A model generated the notes under the pieces. It searched no databases. It was given only the letters and a program-made list of their open reading frames with translations, and was not told where the DNA came from. The translations under genes were made by a program, and so were the position numbers. From contig BRON01000006.1 in NCBI GenBank assembly GCA_024345305.1, positions 1,984,001 through 2,048,000 on the forward strand: a stretch of 64,000 bases of DNA, given 5' to 3'. This DNA is from Mrakia gelida (taxonomy: Eukaryota > Basidiomycota > Tremellomycetes > Cystofilobasidiales > Mrakiaceae). Below are positions 23,083 to 34,619 of the stretch, one piece after another; position 1 is the first letter of the stretch; every line of letters starts with the position of its first letter.

Positions 23083-23691
23083 ATGTTCAGACCTCTCGCA
23101 TCCTCCTCTTCGTTCTCCCTCTCGACTCGATTTCTCATCAGAAACCGCTCGGCATCCTCCGTCCTTCGGGCTCAACAAGCGACCTTCTCCTCCTCCTCCC
23201 TTCGCCGAGCGAACGAGTCCGCTGTTGGTTCAGCCAAGAAAGATCCTTCTCCCCAGAGATCCAGAGGTGGCGATGAGGAGGGAGTGAAGGTCAGTCTGAG
23301 CTTAAGCAGATCTCCTTGAACGCCTCGAGAACCAAATGGCGAGACGGAAACGATCAAGCTCACTTCACCTCGTTCGTTCCTCACCCCCTCCTCCTCCTCC
23401 TTTCCTTACTCGCCAGACGGACGACGTCGCTGCCACCGACGCTGCTTTTGAACCTGGACTGAGCTCCAAGGAGGCTGCTGAAGGGATCGAGAAGGAGGTG
23501 AGTCCAGTTCCTCTTCAGACGGCTGAGACGAGACGTGCAGATCTGACGACGGCTGACCTTCGTTCGTTCTTCGACGGGTTGGTTCGCAGACTGGAGACTC
23601 GCTCCAGTCGTCTCCTGCTAATCCTAAAGCGTCGAAGCCCAAAGGACCTCAGCAGGGAGTTAGCGATGCGACCGACGACGCGAAGAAGTAG
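23083..23691 (+). CDS. small predicted mitochondrial protein
   Basis: Three exons (23083-23289, 23417-23497, 23590-23691) give 129 residues. The N-terminal 45 residues are rich in Arg, Ser and Phe, with no acidic residue (MFRPLASSSSFSLSTRFLIR...), the classic amphipathic mitochondrial presequence. The rest is polar and likely disordered, with alternating acidic and Lys/Gln stretches (TDDVAATDAAFEPGLSSKEA; ending DATDDAKK). No domain recognised. It may be a small matrix or inner-membrane-associated accessory protein. The function is unknown. Confidence 0.7.
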
Positions 23692-25048
23692 AGTTCGCTC
23701 GAACACCGTCGGTGAGTTTGCAAGCTGTTTTCCTCCTCCTGTTGCTCGCTACTCGTGGCAGCAAACTTGAACCTGGCTGATACCTCTCTCGTTTCCCTAT
23801 TTACGGAAGAGTTTCTGGTGGGGGAAGTTAGGGCTCTGAATTGGGACGGGGACAGCGCGTTGAAGAGAGCGGACGACGCGTGTTTACTGTGGTCGTCGAG
23901 GTGGTTGTTTTGGAGCTTTAGGAGACTGGTTGGTTTTCACTGAAAGATACGTATGAAACTTCTCCTTCGTTGCCTTTTCGGTGGGGGAAAAGGAGAAATG
24001 GTCTGCGTAGGAGGCTCGGAGGCTAAGGCAGAGGTCGCGTCGCGCCGAGTGGAGAGAAACGGCGAAACGCTCTCTCTGAGATCCTCGTCTTCGAGTCCAG
24101 GTTCTAAAGAACCCAAATGTCGACTGGACGTTCCTCGAGATACTCCAAGTCTAACAGCGTACCAGGCACTGAAGTGAACAGATGCGAGAAAGGGAAAGAA
24201 CCTGCGAGCGGTCCGTTCACCAACCTCGTTTGCACTTTCGCTCTCTCTAGATGGTACTGGAAACCCTCGGGAGCTCTGAGTTACCGGTTCCAGATAAGTG
24301 GTCCGGTCGGTGCGAGGGATCTCAGCGGCTACCTCGCGAACGAGGAGTCGAAACGTCGGTCCCAAGTCGCGTCGCGACGAAACCCGAGCTACTCTTCACT
24401 TTGCACGACGACGAGTCCAAGTTTGACCCGGAAGCTTCCATAGTGAGAGAGGCCTCAGCGTTCCACTCAGAGAAGAGCAGCTTGAGCCGAACAAGCGAGA
24501 CAGAGGAGCCAAAACCGACTGAAACGAGACGCGTCTTAGATCTGAACACCTCTCACGAGCAATCTACCGTTCGCAGAGCGCGATCTCATTGAAAATGCTG
24601 TCGAGTGCTCCTACAAATCTGATGGGCGAAGGTCATCCTTTCCAAGTCATCCTTTGGGATAAAAAGCTGGCCGCGGACTCAATACAGGACAGAAGAAGCG
24701 GGGGAAAGGACAGAAGCGTTCGCCATAAGAAGGGACGAAAAGGAACCGAGGGCGGTCTGCAGAGCGCTGCTCTCCTCCAAGGCTGCAGATCTGCGAGAGG
24801 TTCGAGCGCGAGTTTTAGAAGGAAGTTGTCGGAAGATCTTCTCGAGTGCTCTTGTTCTCGGAGTTAAGCTCTGTGAACCATGACGAGGAGAGTAGTGAGA
24901 GTGAGGAGAGAAGAAAGGCGGGGAGAATCAAGGGAGGTCAAATCGCTATCAGCAGAGCTGCTCGCTCCCTCCCTTGCCCTTGCCCTCTCCCCCAACCACC
25001 ACGGAGGCTCAGCTTCTCGTTACTCCTCCTTCTTCTCTTCTCTGCCCT
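23692..25048. other. 1.36-kb region without a recognisable gene
   Basis: One of the longest gene-free stretches here. Short + strand frames (for example 23755-23943 and 24589-24867) show no recognisable motif. It may be a long 5' leader or promoter of the kinase gene, or contain a non-coding transcript. A GACGCGTC lies at 24528. Confidence 0.4.
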
Positions 25049-28000
25049 ATGGCCAGTCCTCATCGAGCTCCTTCGAAACCTCGAGCTCCTCCTCCTTCTA
25101 CGGCCGATAAATATCCAGGAGGAGGAGCTCGACAGCTCGACCTCCCTCTCCTTCCCCCTCCCCTTCCCTCAACTTCAGCCTACGACACCTCCCCTACGCC
25201 TTCCTCTTCGACTTCCCTCTCGCCTTACGCTACTCCTGAGGCGGACTGGGATCTCATCTGCGAGCAGAAGACGATCCCTCCCTACGAGGAGATCATCTCG
25301 CCGGACGCTCTCTTGGAACGAGGAGTCGCCGACTACACCGTCGTCGGAGGAGGAAGGCTAGGACGAGGAAAGTTCTCAGTCGTGTATAGAGCAGAAAAGG
25401 GAGGAAAAGAGGTCAGTCTTCACTCTCCTGCGACGTTTGTAGCTCTAGGAGGGATGAGATGGGAGGGATTCGGCAAGACCCGCCGACCCTTATCTTGACC
25501 TCGCACCTCCTCCTCCTTCCTCGCCTCTCCTTCGCTCTCTCTTTGCCCCACCTTCGAGAACGCTGACCCATGTTCTTTTTGCTCGTCTCCGCTCTTCCTT
25601 CCCTCCCCCTCTCTCTCAGTTCGCCATCAAGCATACACCTTTACATCCTCACCATCCTTTAATCGCCTCTCGACTCATCCGAGAACCAGCTCTCCTCGCC
25701 CAACTCCCTCCTCATCCCAACCTCGTCAAGGTCTACGAAACCGTTCGAACGGATGGTCACTTCTACCTCGTCGAGGAATACCTCCCCTCCCACGTCTCCC
25801 TCGATGCTCTCTGCCTCTCCTACCCCAATCATCGACTCCCAATCTCCCTCGTTCAACACATCCTCAACCAACTCGTCTCCGTCGCAAGAGACGCGATGCA
25901 CTCCTCCTCCGTCTGCCATCGAGACATCAAGCCGGAGAACGTCCTCGCCGATCCATCAACTGGTCACATCACTCTCATCGATCTCGGTCTCGCCACCCAC
26001 TTCTCGTTATCAGCTCCCAAGCTCACGACGTGCTGTGGGAGTCCAGCCTTTCACGCGCCGGAGATCGTCAAGTCGCTCAGTCTCCCCGTCGGCGTCGTAA
26101 CTTACTGGGGTCCCGAGATCGACGTCTGGTGCATAGCTTTGACGGTGTTGAGGTGCTGGTCGGGGAAGAGGTACCCTCTTGGAACGTCTCATACGAACTT
26201 GGCGGTGATGCGAGGGAGGGTCGAGGACGCGCTGGCTGGGTTGGAGGTCGGTCGAGGGAGGGAGAACGGAAGGGAGCTGAGAGAGACGCTGAGGTCTTTC
26301 TTGGATATCGACGGGGAGAGGAGGATGGAGGCTTTCAGGAGGTACGACGTCGGAGCTGAGGTTCGGAGGGAGGTCGGAGCTTACACGGAAGGAAGAGACT
26401 GTGAGTCGAGTTTCGTCCTCTTCGCGTTCTCTCGTCTTGCGCGACGGCGAGGTTGACTCTTTCCTTTCTTCTCTCGCACAGTCAAACAAACTACCTTCGG
26501 AGTCACCACTCCCAAATACACCCTTCCCATCTATCCCATCCCTCCACCGCTGGAGACGGAAACTCGAACCTCCTCTCCCGCTCGTCCGATTCCGAAGGGC
26601 GTCTCTCCTCAGCGATCAGTCTACGACGAGCCTCTCGCGCCGGAGAAGGAACCGCCATCCAGCTCTACGATCGTGTTACGGAACCCTGAAGATCAACATC
26701 CCGTCAAGGTCGTCTCGTTTCTGAAGGTGAGCCTCGTTCGCCCTCCCTTCGACGCGTCTGGGAAACTGACTCTCACCTCGCTCTGCGCTTTCAGTTCGCA
26801 CTTCGTTCAGCCAACATTCTCTATCACACTCGATCCACCAACCCGCACTCCAATCCCAAATACCCAAGCTACTCGACTCCCTCCTCTCCCTACCAATCCA
26901 CATCGACTTCGAGCTCCGACCACAGCACTCCCTCTTCATCCAACCCTTCGACGCCCTCCTCATCCCTTCCCAAATCGTCGTTCATGACTGCAGCATCCTT
27001 CCAGCCCGAGAAACCACCGCTCGACATCCTCCAATGCGTTCTCGTTCTCCCACCTCTCCCTCCAGCACCCCGACCTCTCCCACTCGAACCAGGAGGGTTC
27101 CTCACCTCCCTCTTCCGATCCTCGACCTCCGCTCGGTCAGCTTCGACTCCGCCGACGTCTCGGACGCCTCTGGATCCTACCGCGAGGAACGGGAAGAGGA
27201 GTCAGAGCGGGTCGAGGAAGGAAGGAGGAAAGGATCGCAAGCGATGCCTCGTCTTCTTTGTCGCGTTCCGGTTCTCGGCTCCCGCCCCAGGCTCGTCGCG
27301 AGGAGGCGAGATGGGGATCGAGGAGAGACGGAGGAGGAGCCAGAGTCGGCGAGGGAGGAGGAGTGGTGGTGGTGGAGCTGGTGGAGGAGTAGGAGGCCGA
27401 GCGGAGAGCCTGGCGAGGGAGAGAGGCATGTCGATTGGCGAAGACTCGGAGTCGATGGGAGCGAGGTACAGGTCGCCGGGGAGGGTCGCTCGGATAGGAT
27501 CCGATACGTCGAACTCGTCGAACAACACTACCACCGGAGGCTCGACTACATCCTCGTCGGACGTCAACACTCAACTCGAAACTCCCTCGGCGATGAGCCC
27601 TCTTCCTCTCCCTCGACATCGTCGGACCACGTCGCGCGTTCGAGCTTCGTCGAGTTCAGCTCTTCGATCCTCCAGCACCACCACGGAACGAGCTCCTCCC
27701 TCTCGACAAGTCTCTCATCAACATGCTCAAGCCCACTCAAACCTCTCCCATCCCATCACCCATCCCTACCCTTCACCAGGCCAAGGAATCGAACCCTTCA
27801 TCCTCGTTCACCTTTCGGATCCCCTCGCTCTCGCCGCCGTTCGTTCAGCCTTCTCCATCGCACCTTCCCCACCACCTCCCTTACAATCCGCCTCCGCTCC
27901 CGCCTCAACCTCCAACCTTCCCTCCTCACCAACGACCATCACCTCCTCCTCTCGCCGAGCAGCCATGGACATCCCCTCCCCGACCGAAGGTCTCTCGGAA

Positions 28001-28444
28001 GAAGAGGAAGACGACCGTCCTCGAGGTCGTTCGTCAGGTCGAATCTCCGACAACTCCTACTCCTCCCATGGAACCCACTCCGGATCGTCCACTCACCTCG
28101 CAAAAGGGATGCGAGCCCACGCGTCGAGGTCCAAACAACCAGCCCTTCGAGCGACAGAGGAGAACCGAGATCGAGACCAGACGCCTCGAGGAGCAGGAGC
28201 GGGAGCGACCACCTCGGCAGGTGGAGGAGTCAAGTCTCGAAGTCCTCCTTCCCCACCTTCGGACGCAGAGGACGACCTTCCGTTGAGTCCTCCTCCAGCT
28301 CAGGGACGCCCACTCTTTGGCTTCCCGATGTTCGAGACGGGAGGGTTCTTCGATGATCTCGCGGGTTCGACCAAGTCGGAGAGGACCAGACCTGGGTACC
28401 AGAGGAGTTTGTCGACGACGGGGAGGTTGACTTTGGATCGATAG
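25049..28444 (+). CDS. large serine/threonine protein kinase with long disordered tail
   Basis: Four exons (25049-25411, 25620-26400, 26482-26726, 26795-28444) give 1012 residues. The kinase domain starts with a glycine loop (GGGRLGRGKFSVVYRAEKG), the ATP-binding Lys in FAIKHTPL, the catalytic loop CHRDIKPENVL, then LIDLGLATHF, where the metal-binding motif is DLG rather than DFG. It continues with CCGSPAFHAPEIV (APE motif) and PEIDVWCIALTVLRCWSGK. After the kinase domain come 550 residues of Ser/Pro/Arg-rich sequence, starting with KFALRSANILYHTRS and containing short structured strands (LDILQCVLVLPPLPPAP). An in-frame Met 25 codons upstream (24974) could extend the N-terminus. It looks CAMK-like, but I cannot assign it to a named kinase. 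Substrates are unknown. Confidence 0.88.
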
Positions 28445-28738
28445 GGATAGGGAGGAAGGAAGGAGGTTGTAGTTTTGCTGTTCGCCTTCGTTCGTCGCTT
28501 CCTCTCTTGCTTTGCTTTCGAGCTGTTTTCTTCTTCTTCTCCTCTTCTCTCTCTTGCTCTTTTAGATCTGCGACTCCATACACTACATTCATCACGAACC
28601 TTAACGATACACGAACTCTACATGCGGCATCTAATATGTCTTTCTGCACTTTCAAACTCGAACGAAGAGCAAAGCGAAGCAAACGCATGGGATTGGGTTT
28701 CAATCGTTAAGCGACTCGACGAGTCTCTCGCTCTTCTA
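28445..28738. other. convergent 3' spacer kinase / LIG1
   Basis: 294 bp, T- and CT-rich on the + strand. Probably 3' UTRs and terminators of both genes. Confidence 0.45.
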
Positions 28739-31700
28739 TCACTCGTCCATCCCTCCCCCCTCTCCTGACTGGGCTCGGTACATATCGGCGAACCTGCGAA
28801 GAAGGTAAAAAATACGAGGTCAGAGCCCGAGTCGAAGGCGAGGGAAGGGGAGAACGAAGGAACGAACTGATCTGAAGTAGTCGCGTCCTCCCATCCTTTA
28901 TCGTCTCGGATCTTGATGAATCGAGGGAACCGGATGCTGAGCCCTCGTTCGGCGCCGAGGGAGGACATCGCGGCGGGGTAGACGGGGGAAAGAGTGATGC
29001 TGAAAAGAGAAGGGACGAAAACAAAGAGGTCAGTCCCGTCGAGCGGATTCGAGCGAGGTCGATTCTCCACTCACTCGGCTCCTTTGATCTCCCACACCTC
29101 GGAGGGTCTGAACCAGAAGTCAGGAATGAGTCCGCTGCTGTCGACGTTCCCGGCCGTAGCCTTCGTTCCCTTCCAGCAGACGTCAGGCTCTCCTTCCTCG
29201 GGATAGCGAGCCTTGAGATCCTTGTAGAACGCGTCGGAAAAGCCAGAGATGCATTTGCAGACAGCTTCGAGCATGCCCGAGTCGGGGTTGTACTGGTGCG
29301 GAGATAACGAACAGAGACGGGTCAGATCTAAGGGGGATGAAGCGAAAGCGGAAGACGAGACGACGCGTCGAACTCACGCAGGCGAGGAGGATCGGACTCC
29401 ACCATCCAGCTTTCCTTCCACTCCCATGCCAGGCTCCGACTGGAACGAGGTCGAGCGAGTCTCCGATTCCACCCTCGATGTAGTCCTTCTTGACTTTCAG
29501 CCAGCCGAGCGAACGAACATCTGGGAGGGAGAGGACGAGAATCAGCGAGACGAAACGAGGAACGAGGAGGCGAGGCAACGTTGACAGACGAACCAGGTTG
29601 ATAAGTCGCAGGAAGAGCCTTCCTTTTCCCAGCAGCCTTCCTCGGCGACGAGATTGATCCAATTTCGACCTCCTCCTCCTCTCCTTCACCCCCAACGTCC
29701 TCCTCGTCCTCGCTCTCAACGTCAACGATCTTCGCCTTCGCCTTCCCTTTCCCGTCCTTCCCCTGCAACTCGTCCTCCTCGAACCCGTCCCCAGCCTTCC
29801 CTACTCCGTCCAACAGCTTCACCATCAGACCCTCGGCCTTCTTCTTGACGCACTCCTCGAAGAAGGCAGCGACGTCTTCGGGAGAGGTGGAGTCGATGCT
29901 TTGGACGTGATCGAACCGAGCGACGAGGGACGTCGAGGTGACTGAGGGAGGAGGGTCAAAGGGAGGGAGGAGAGTTCGAAGGAGGTGGCGTCGGAGACGG
30001 AGAGGTTCGTCGAGAAGCGGCTGCGAAGAGATGGATAGGGAGAACGCGAGTCAGGTCAGCGGTATGAAAGGAAACCGAAAGAGCTCGTCGGACTCACGAC
30101 TTCGTTCAGCAGCATCAAGTCGAACGCGAAGACTCCAACTCCGACCTTCACGTCTGCTGCTTGGACGTCCTTCTTCGCTCGATTGCTGAGTTCTTGGAAG
30201 GTCCTGAACGCTCCAGTGGTCTTGTCGATGGCGACGATTTCGGCGTCGAGGATGAACGAGGTGATCTCCTTGAGGTCGAAGAGAGGGTTGACCGTCTCGG
30301 GCGAGGAAGGAGTGGGTCGAGGAGAGGTTGATAGTTCTGGAGGAACGGGGTTGGCGAGGATGAGTTGGAGTAGTGCGATGATGTCGGGGTACTGAATGAG
30401 CGTGGCATCGAAGTGAAGAGCGAGTGAGCGAGCGAGCTCGTCGACGCGACGCGACTTCGACTTTGAGTCTGCTCGAAACGGGACTCACCTTCTCAGTCAT
30501 CTCCTCCAAATGCCTCGAGAACAACCTCACAAACAGCCTCCTCTTCTTTGCTCCAACTCCCTGATCCGTTGAAGGGTGATCTCCCCACCAACCTCCTTTC
30601 CCAACCTCTTGACGAACCGTCGCCTCCTCGTCGGCGTCGACAACCCTCACGTGAACCTGAACCCTCTGGCCGTCGAGCTTCGCTTCGCTCGTGAAGGCGA
30701 GATCCGGTAGTCGAGTGAAGACGTCGGCGAGCGATCGAGTGATGGAGCCGAGCATTGGCGAGAGAGGGACACCGAGGGTGAGCGGAACGAGGGCGGAGAG
30801 TGAGGAGAGGGAGCCGGACGAGAGAAGAGCAGAGGTGATGTGGTCGTACTAATGAGGAAGGATAATGCAAAGGAAGGCGATGAGATCAGTCGCGACGAGA
30901 GAGCATCAAGTTGAACGGGAGAGGAATACTCACGTTGGGATGTCGAACGTAAACTCGTCGAATGAGCTTCTCAGCCTCCTCGCACATCGTCTTCCACCTC
31001 TCTCGAACCTTCACCTCCTGAGCCGACTGCTTACTCTTCCCTTTCCCCTTTCCTAGTACCACCTCGGGGGCCGCATCCACTCCTACTCGAGCGGATTTGG
31101 GGAGATAGAACGCGTCGGCTTCGTGGTTGAGACCGTTCGAGAGAGGAGGTCGAGTAAGAGTGAACGCTCGAGCGAGAGCTGTGGTGAGGGTGAGACGGAC
31201 GGCTCCAATCTATGCCGATGGAGAATGATAATGAGACGAGTCAGTCCAAGACGAGACATACAACGATAGGAGGATCGAAGTACGTACTCGAAGATTCTGA
31301 ACGAGCGTTCGAACGAGGAAGCGGACTTCTTCGCCCTTTGCTGAGACGAGAAGCTTCTGAACGATCTGATTGAGATGAGCAGGATGAAGGGCGGTCAGCT
31401 CAAACGTTTAAGCATCGGGTGTCAGAGAGGAGAACGCGTACGAACATCTCCCTTGAGCTTGTTCACTCCCGTTCCCTTGAGACCAGCCAGCTTGACGAGC
31501 TCTCCGTAGACTTTGTGAGCGATGAGAGGTGGAGGTGGGACGATGGTTCGAACGTTGACCTACGGAACCAGCCACTTCAGAAAGATCAGCGTTCATGAAC
31601 GAAACGAGAGGAGAATCGCGCGCGACCTCACCTTCGCCTCGAAAGCGACGTCTCCTCCATCGCCGAGCTTGTCTCCCAGCTTTCGCAAGGCAGCCTGAGA

Positions 31701-32786
31701 GAGACCAGTGACGGACTTGAGAGCTCCGGAGATGATCTGAGAGCCGACGCCGAGATCCGCGGAGGGAGTGTAGGAGGGGAAGATGTGATTCGAGAAGCTG
31801 AGCGACGACGCGACGGAATAAGAACGAGGTCAGCAAGGACGATGGGAGAGAAAAAAGCCGAGTAAAATGACGTACAGGTAGATGGCAGAGATGAGAGAGG
31901 CGGGATCGTGATACGTTACCGTTCGAAGGAGGCTGGAACGAAACAGAGGAGCGAGTCGTGTTCGTACGTCAGGTTTCGAGCTCAGAACGAAAGCGACGGA
32001 GCGAACGATGAAAGCTACTCACTTGGTGAGAATCCGGCCAATGACCAACCTCTTCTTCGTAGCGGCGATCTTGACGAACCCACTCTCAACGAGGAACGCG
32101 TACGTGACTCGTCCGCCTGGCCACGAACGGACGTCGACGACCTCAGGATCGAAGGCGAGAGGGTCCACATCGAGATCGGGGAAGACTGGAGGAGGAAGTT
32201 TGGAGGTGGAAGCTGAACCCGATGCTGAGGTGAAGGCACCCTTGGATGGCGAGGGTCTGGAAGAGGAGGGCGAGGGTGGAGGATGCGACGAGGAGGAGGG
32301 AGTCGAAGGTGCGGCTGGTTTGTCGAACATCGGGAATGATTTGAGCATCTTCTTCGGTGGAGAGAATGGGGGAGACGGCTTCTTCTTAACCTCCGAGTTC
32401 GGGGACGGTCGAGTGGAAGAAGTAGAGGAGGTAGGGAGGGTGTCGTCGAGCTCGATCTTCCTCTTCTTCTCCGGTGACGTTCGTCCTCCTCCCACGGCTT
32501 CCAGCTCCTCCCTGCCTAGTCTGGCCGCCATCTCCTCGTCTGTCTCCTCTCTGACGTCCATATCGTCATCTTCATCGCCGGAGATGAGATCGATAACGTC
32601 GTCCTTCTTCGGTTCAGCCTTCCCCTTGGATTTGGTGAGCTTCGATGGAGCTGAGGGAGGAGGCGGCGGGGCTTTGAAGAAGGAGGTGAGGCTGGATTGA
32701 TTGGAGGAGGAGGATGCAGATTTTCGAGGGGATGTCGAAGAAGATGCTCGGTCCGATTTGGACTTCGAAGATTTGTCTTTGGGCAT
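28739..32786 (-). CDS. LIG1: ATP-dependent DNA ligase I (Cdc9-like)
   Basis: Seals nicks between Okazaki fragments and in excision repair. The N-terminus (MPKDKSSKSK) is Lys/Ser-rich and carries a PCNA-interacting box QSSLTSFFK near residue 30, then a long disordered acidic/Ser-Pro stretch. The DNA-binding domain follows (SNHIFPSYTPS, VRTIVPPPPLIAHK, RFLVRTLVQNLRIG), then the adenylation domain with the active-site lysine in EAKLDGQRVQVH, FSRHLEEMTEKYPDI, SFILDAEIVAID, FAFDLMLLN, EGLMVK, and LGWLKVKKDYIEGGIGDSLD. The OB domain follows (FSDAFYKDLKARYP, VWEIKGAEITLSPVYPAA, SIRFPRFIKIRDDKGWEDAT). It ends FADMYRAQSGEGGGMDE at 28739. Motif I reads K-L-D-G instead of the usual K-Y-D-G, and two insertions interrupt the catalytic domain (see findings). 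About a dozen exons. Confidence 0.93.
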
Positions 32787-33077
32787 CGATGGAAGGAAGA
32801 GGGAAGCTGGAGGAGGGCGAAGGAGGAGGAGGAAAGTCAGCTCCGATGAGCTCAACGTCTGCGCTCGAGAGCTCAGCTCTGCTCGTCCCAGCATTTTTGA
32901 CTCCTGATCCCAGACGCCCACTGACCTGATGGAGATCTTGACGATGCAGGGAGTTGATTAATTCGGTGCTGGAGGTTTGGAGAACAGAGAAGAGAGGGCG
33001 AAGGAGGCGGGTTCCGAGCTTCGAGCTGAAGCCCCCTTCCTCCCGAACCGTCACTCCCTCTCCCTCCCATCTTTAAA
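32787..33077. promoter_or_regulatory. divergent promoter region LIG1 / F-box-like gene
   Basis: 291 bp between start codons. An MCB-type ACGCGT, which often marks replication genes in fungi, was not seen here despite being common elsewhere in the window. Confidence 0.4.
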
Positions 33078-34471
33078 ATGCAGAGTCCACCGACCTCATC
33101 GGCATCTAGATATGCTGAAGATCAACTCATGAAGGTCAGTTGCTCCCTTCAATCGAGAGAGGAACAAGATAGCGGCCCCGGAAGAGACCCCGAGGAGCTC
33201 GAGCTCATCACCATCCTTCCTTCCTTCCTTCCTTCTTGCCGCTTACTTATGTTGCCGGCTCCTTCAAACAGATCATCAGCGAACGAGACGCTCTACTCCG
33301 GGAGAACGAGGAGCTCAAGTCCACTGCAGTCGCTCTACAAACTCGGGTCTCTGTTTTGGAGGAGGAGAACGAGGTTCAGGCGAAGGAGCATGGGGTGCGT
33401 TCTCTTCCTTCGAGCCTCCAATCTTTCCCGCTCGCTTTCCTTCTTCCAGAGACTGACTGCCCACTACTTATACAGATCGCCCTCGCTCGGATTCACTCCT
33501 TCTCTCGTCTTCGACTCCCCTGGGATGTCCTTCGTCTCATCTTCGAGTTTGTCGACGTTCCCACCCTCGCGACTCTGGGACGAGTCTCGACCGACGTCCT
33601 GGCTGCAAGTTCTCCCCTCCTCTACGGTACTATCAGCTTGAAATCACTCAAGCAGTTGTCGTTGCTGTTCTGCCTAAGGAACGATTTGGTGAACTCTAAC
33701 ATCCCTTCCCTCGCCAGCTCACTCCTCTCGATTCTTCCGCTTCTTCTCCTCCCTCAGCCTCATGCTGACCACAACTCCTTCCATTCACAGATACCTCCTT
33801 CCACCGCCACATCAATATATTCCTACCTCTCCCTCTCCCAAATCAAGAACCTCTCCCTCAACCTCACGTCCATCAACCTGCCCGGGATGGAAAGCGAGCG
33901 TCTCATCAGCGAGGCCATCTCCATTTCCCTCTCCAGAATGACCGGCTCGTATCGACCCCAACTCCTCCTCAACAGCTTCCAACTCGTCATCCTATGCAAG
34001 CACTCAACCCTCGCAAGCCGAGTCCTCAGCCGGCTCCTTCCCCTCCTGGATCCGGTCCGAGTCTCCTACGACTTCCAAGCTCGGACGACAAGCGTTTCCC
34101 CCGTCTGGATCAACCACCCACCGACCTTCTTCTACTCAAGTTGGAGCCGACTCAAGATCGTCGAGATGAAGGGAAACATCATGCTCTTCAGGACCAAGGA
34201 CGGACAAGACGCCGTCCCTCACCTCGATGTCTCTCCCCGTCTCATTCTTCATCTCGACGCCTCAACTCTTCTGTACTCTCGTCGGCCAGGATTGTCGTCC
34301 TCTGCCAGGTGGATAGAGAAGTCGAGAAGCGCTTGGGGGTTTGATGCTCTTCAGGATGGTCATCTGGTCCTTGTGGTGCGCTCTCAGAGGCAGAAAACGG
34401 AGCTGGAGTCGGGGGTTCGGAAGTTGGATCATGCGACGCGAGCTCTCATCACCATCTATCTGAAGCCTTGA
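33078..34471 (+). CDS. coiled-coil F-box-like protein
   Basis: Exons 33078-33134, 33272-33394 and 33476 onward. The N-terminus is a short polar leader, then a clear heptad coiled coil (RDALLRENEELKSTAVALQT, SVLEEENEVQAKEH). The next exon opens with an F-box-like sequence, LRLPWDVLRLIFEFVDVPTL, followed by LGRVSTDVLAASSPLLYGTI. The rest alternates strands and helices rich in Leu, Ile and Ser (LSQIKNLSLNLTSINLPG). The protein ends TRALITIYLKP. A further 102-nt intron (33689-33790) with a GCTGAC branch point and CAG acceptor is probable; it is a multiple of three and open, so the product is 357 residues if spliced and 391 if retained. Basidiomycete genomes carry many such F-box-like proteins. 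A specific role cannot be given. Confidence 0.75.
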
Positions 34472-34619
34472 GGCGAGTACTCCAGTCTCTGCTTGATCTC
34501 CTTTCACAGCTTTAACACGCAGCTGATCCGAAACTCCTTCGTCGCACCATCTCTCAGCGGATCCTCAACGCGTCGGCACCCATCACCCCTCCTTCCCTCC
34601 CTCATTCATCATCTCCACC

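Noticed and set aside
27137..27619. Antisense ORFs across the kinase tail
   Set aside because: Shadows of GC-rich Ser/Arg codons; no motifs.
27034..28356. Long + strand ORF of about 440 codons overlapping the kinase tail
   Set aside because: The kinase exon from 26795 runs unbroken through this region in another frame and joins in phase. This ORF is Arg/Trp/Ser noise in a shifted frame.
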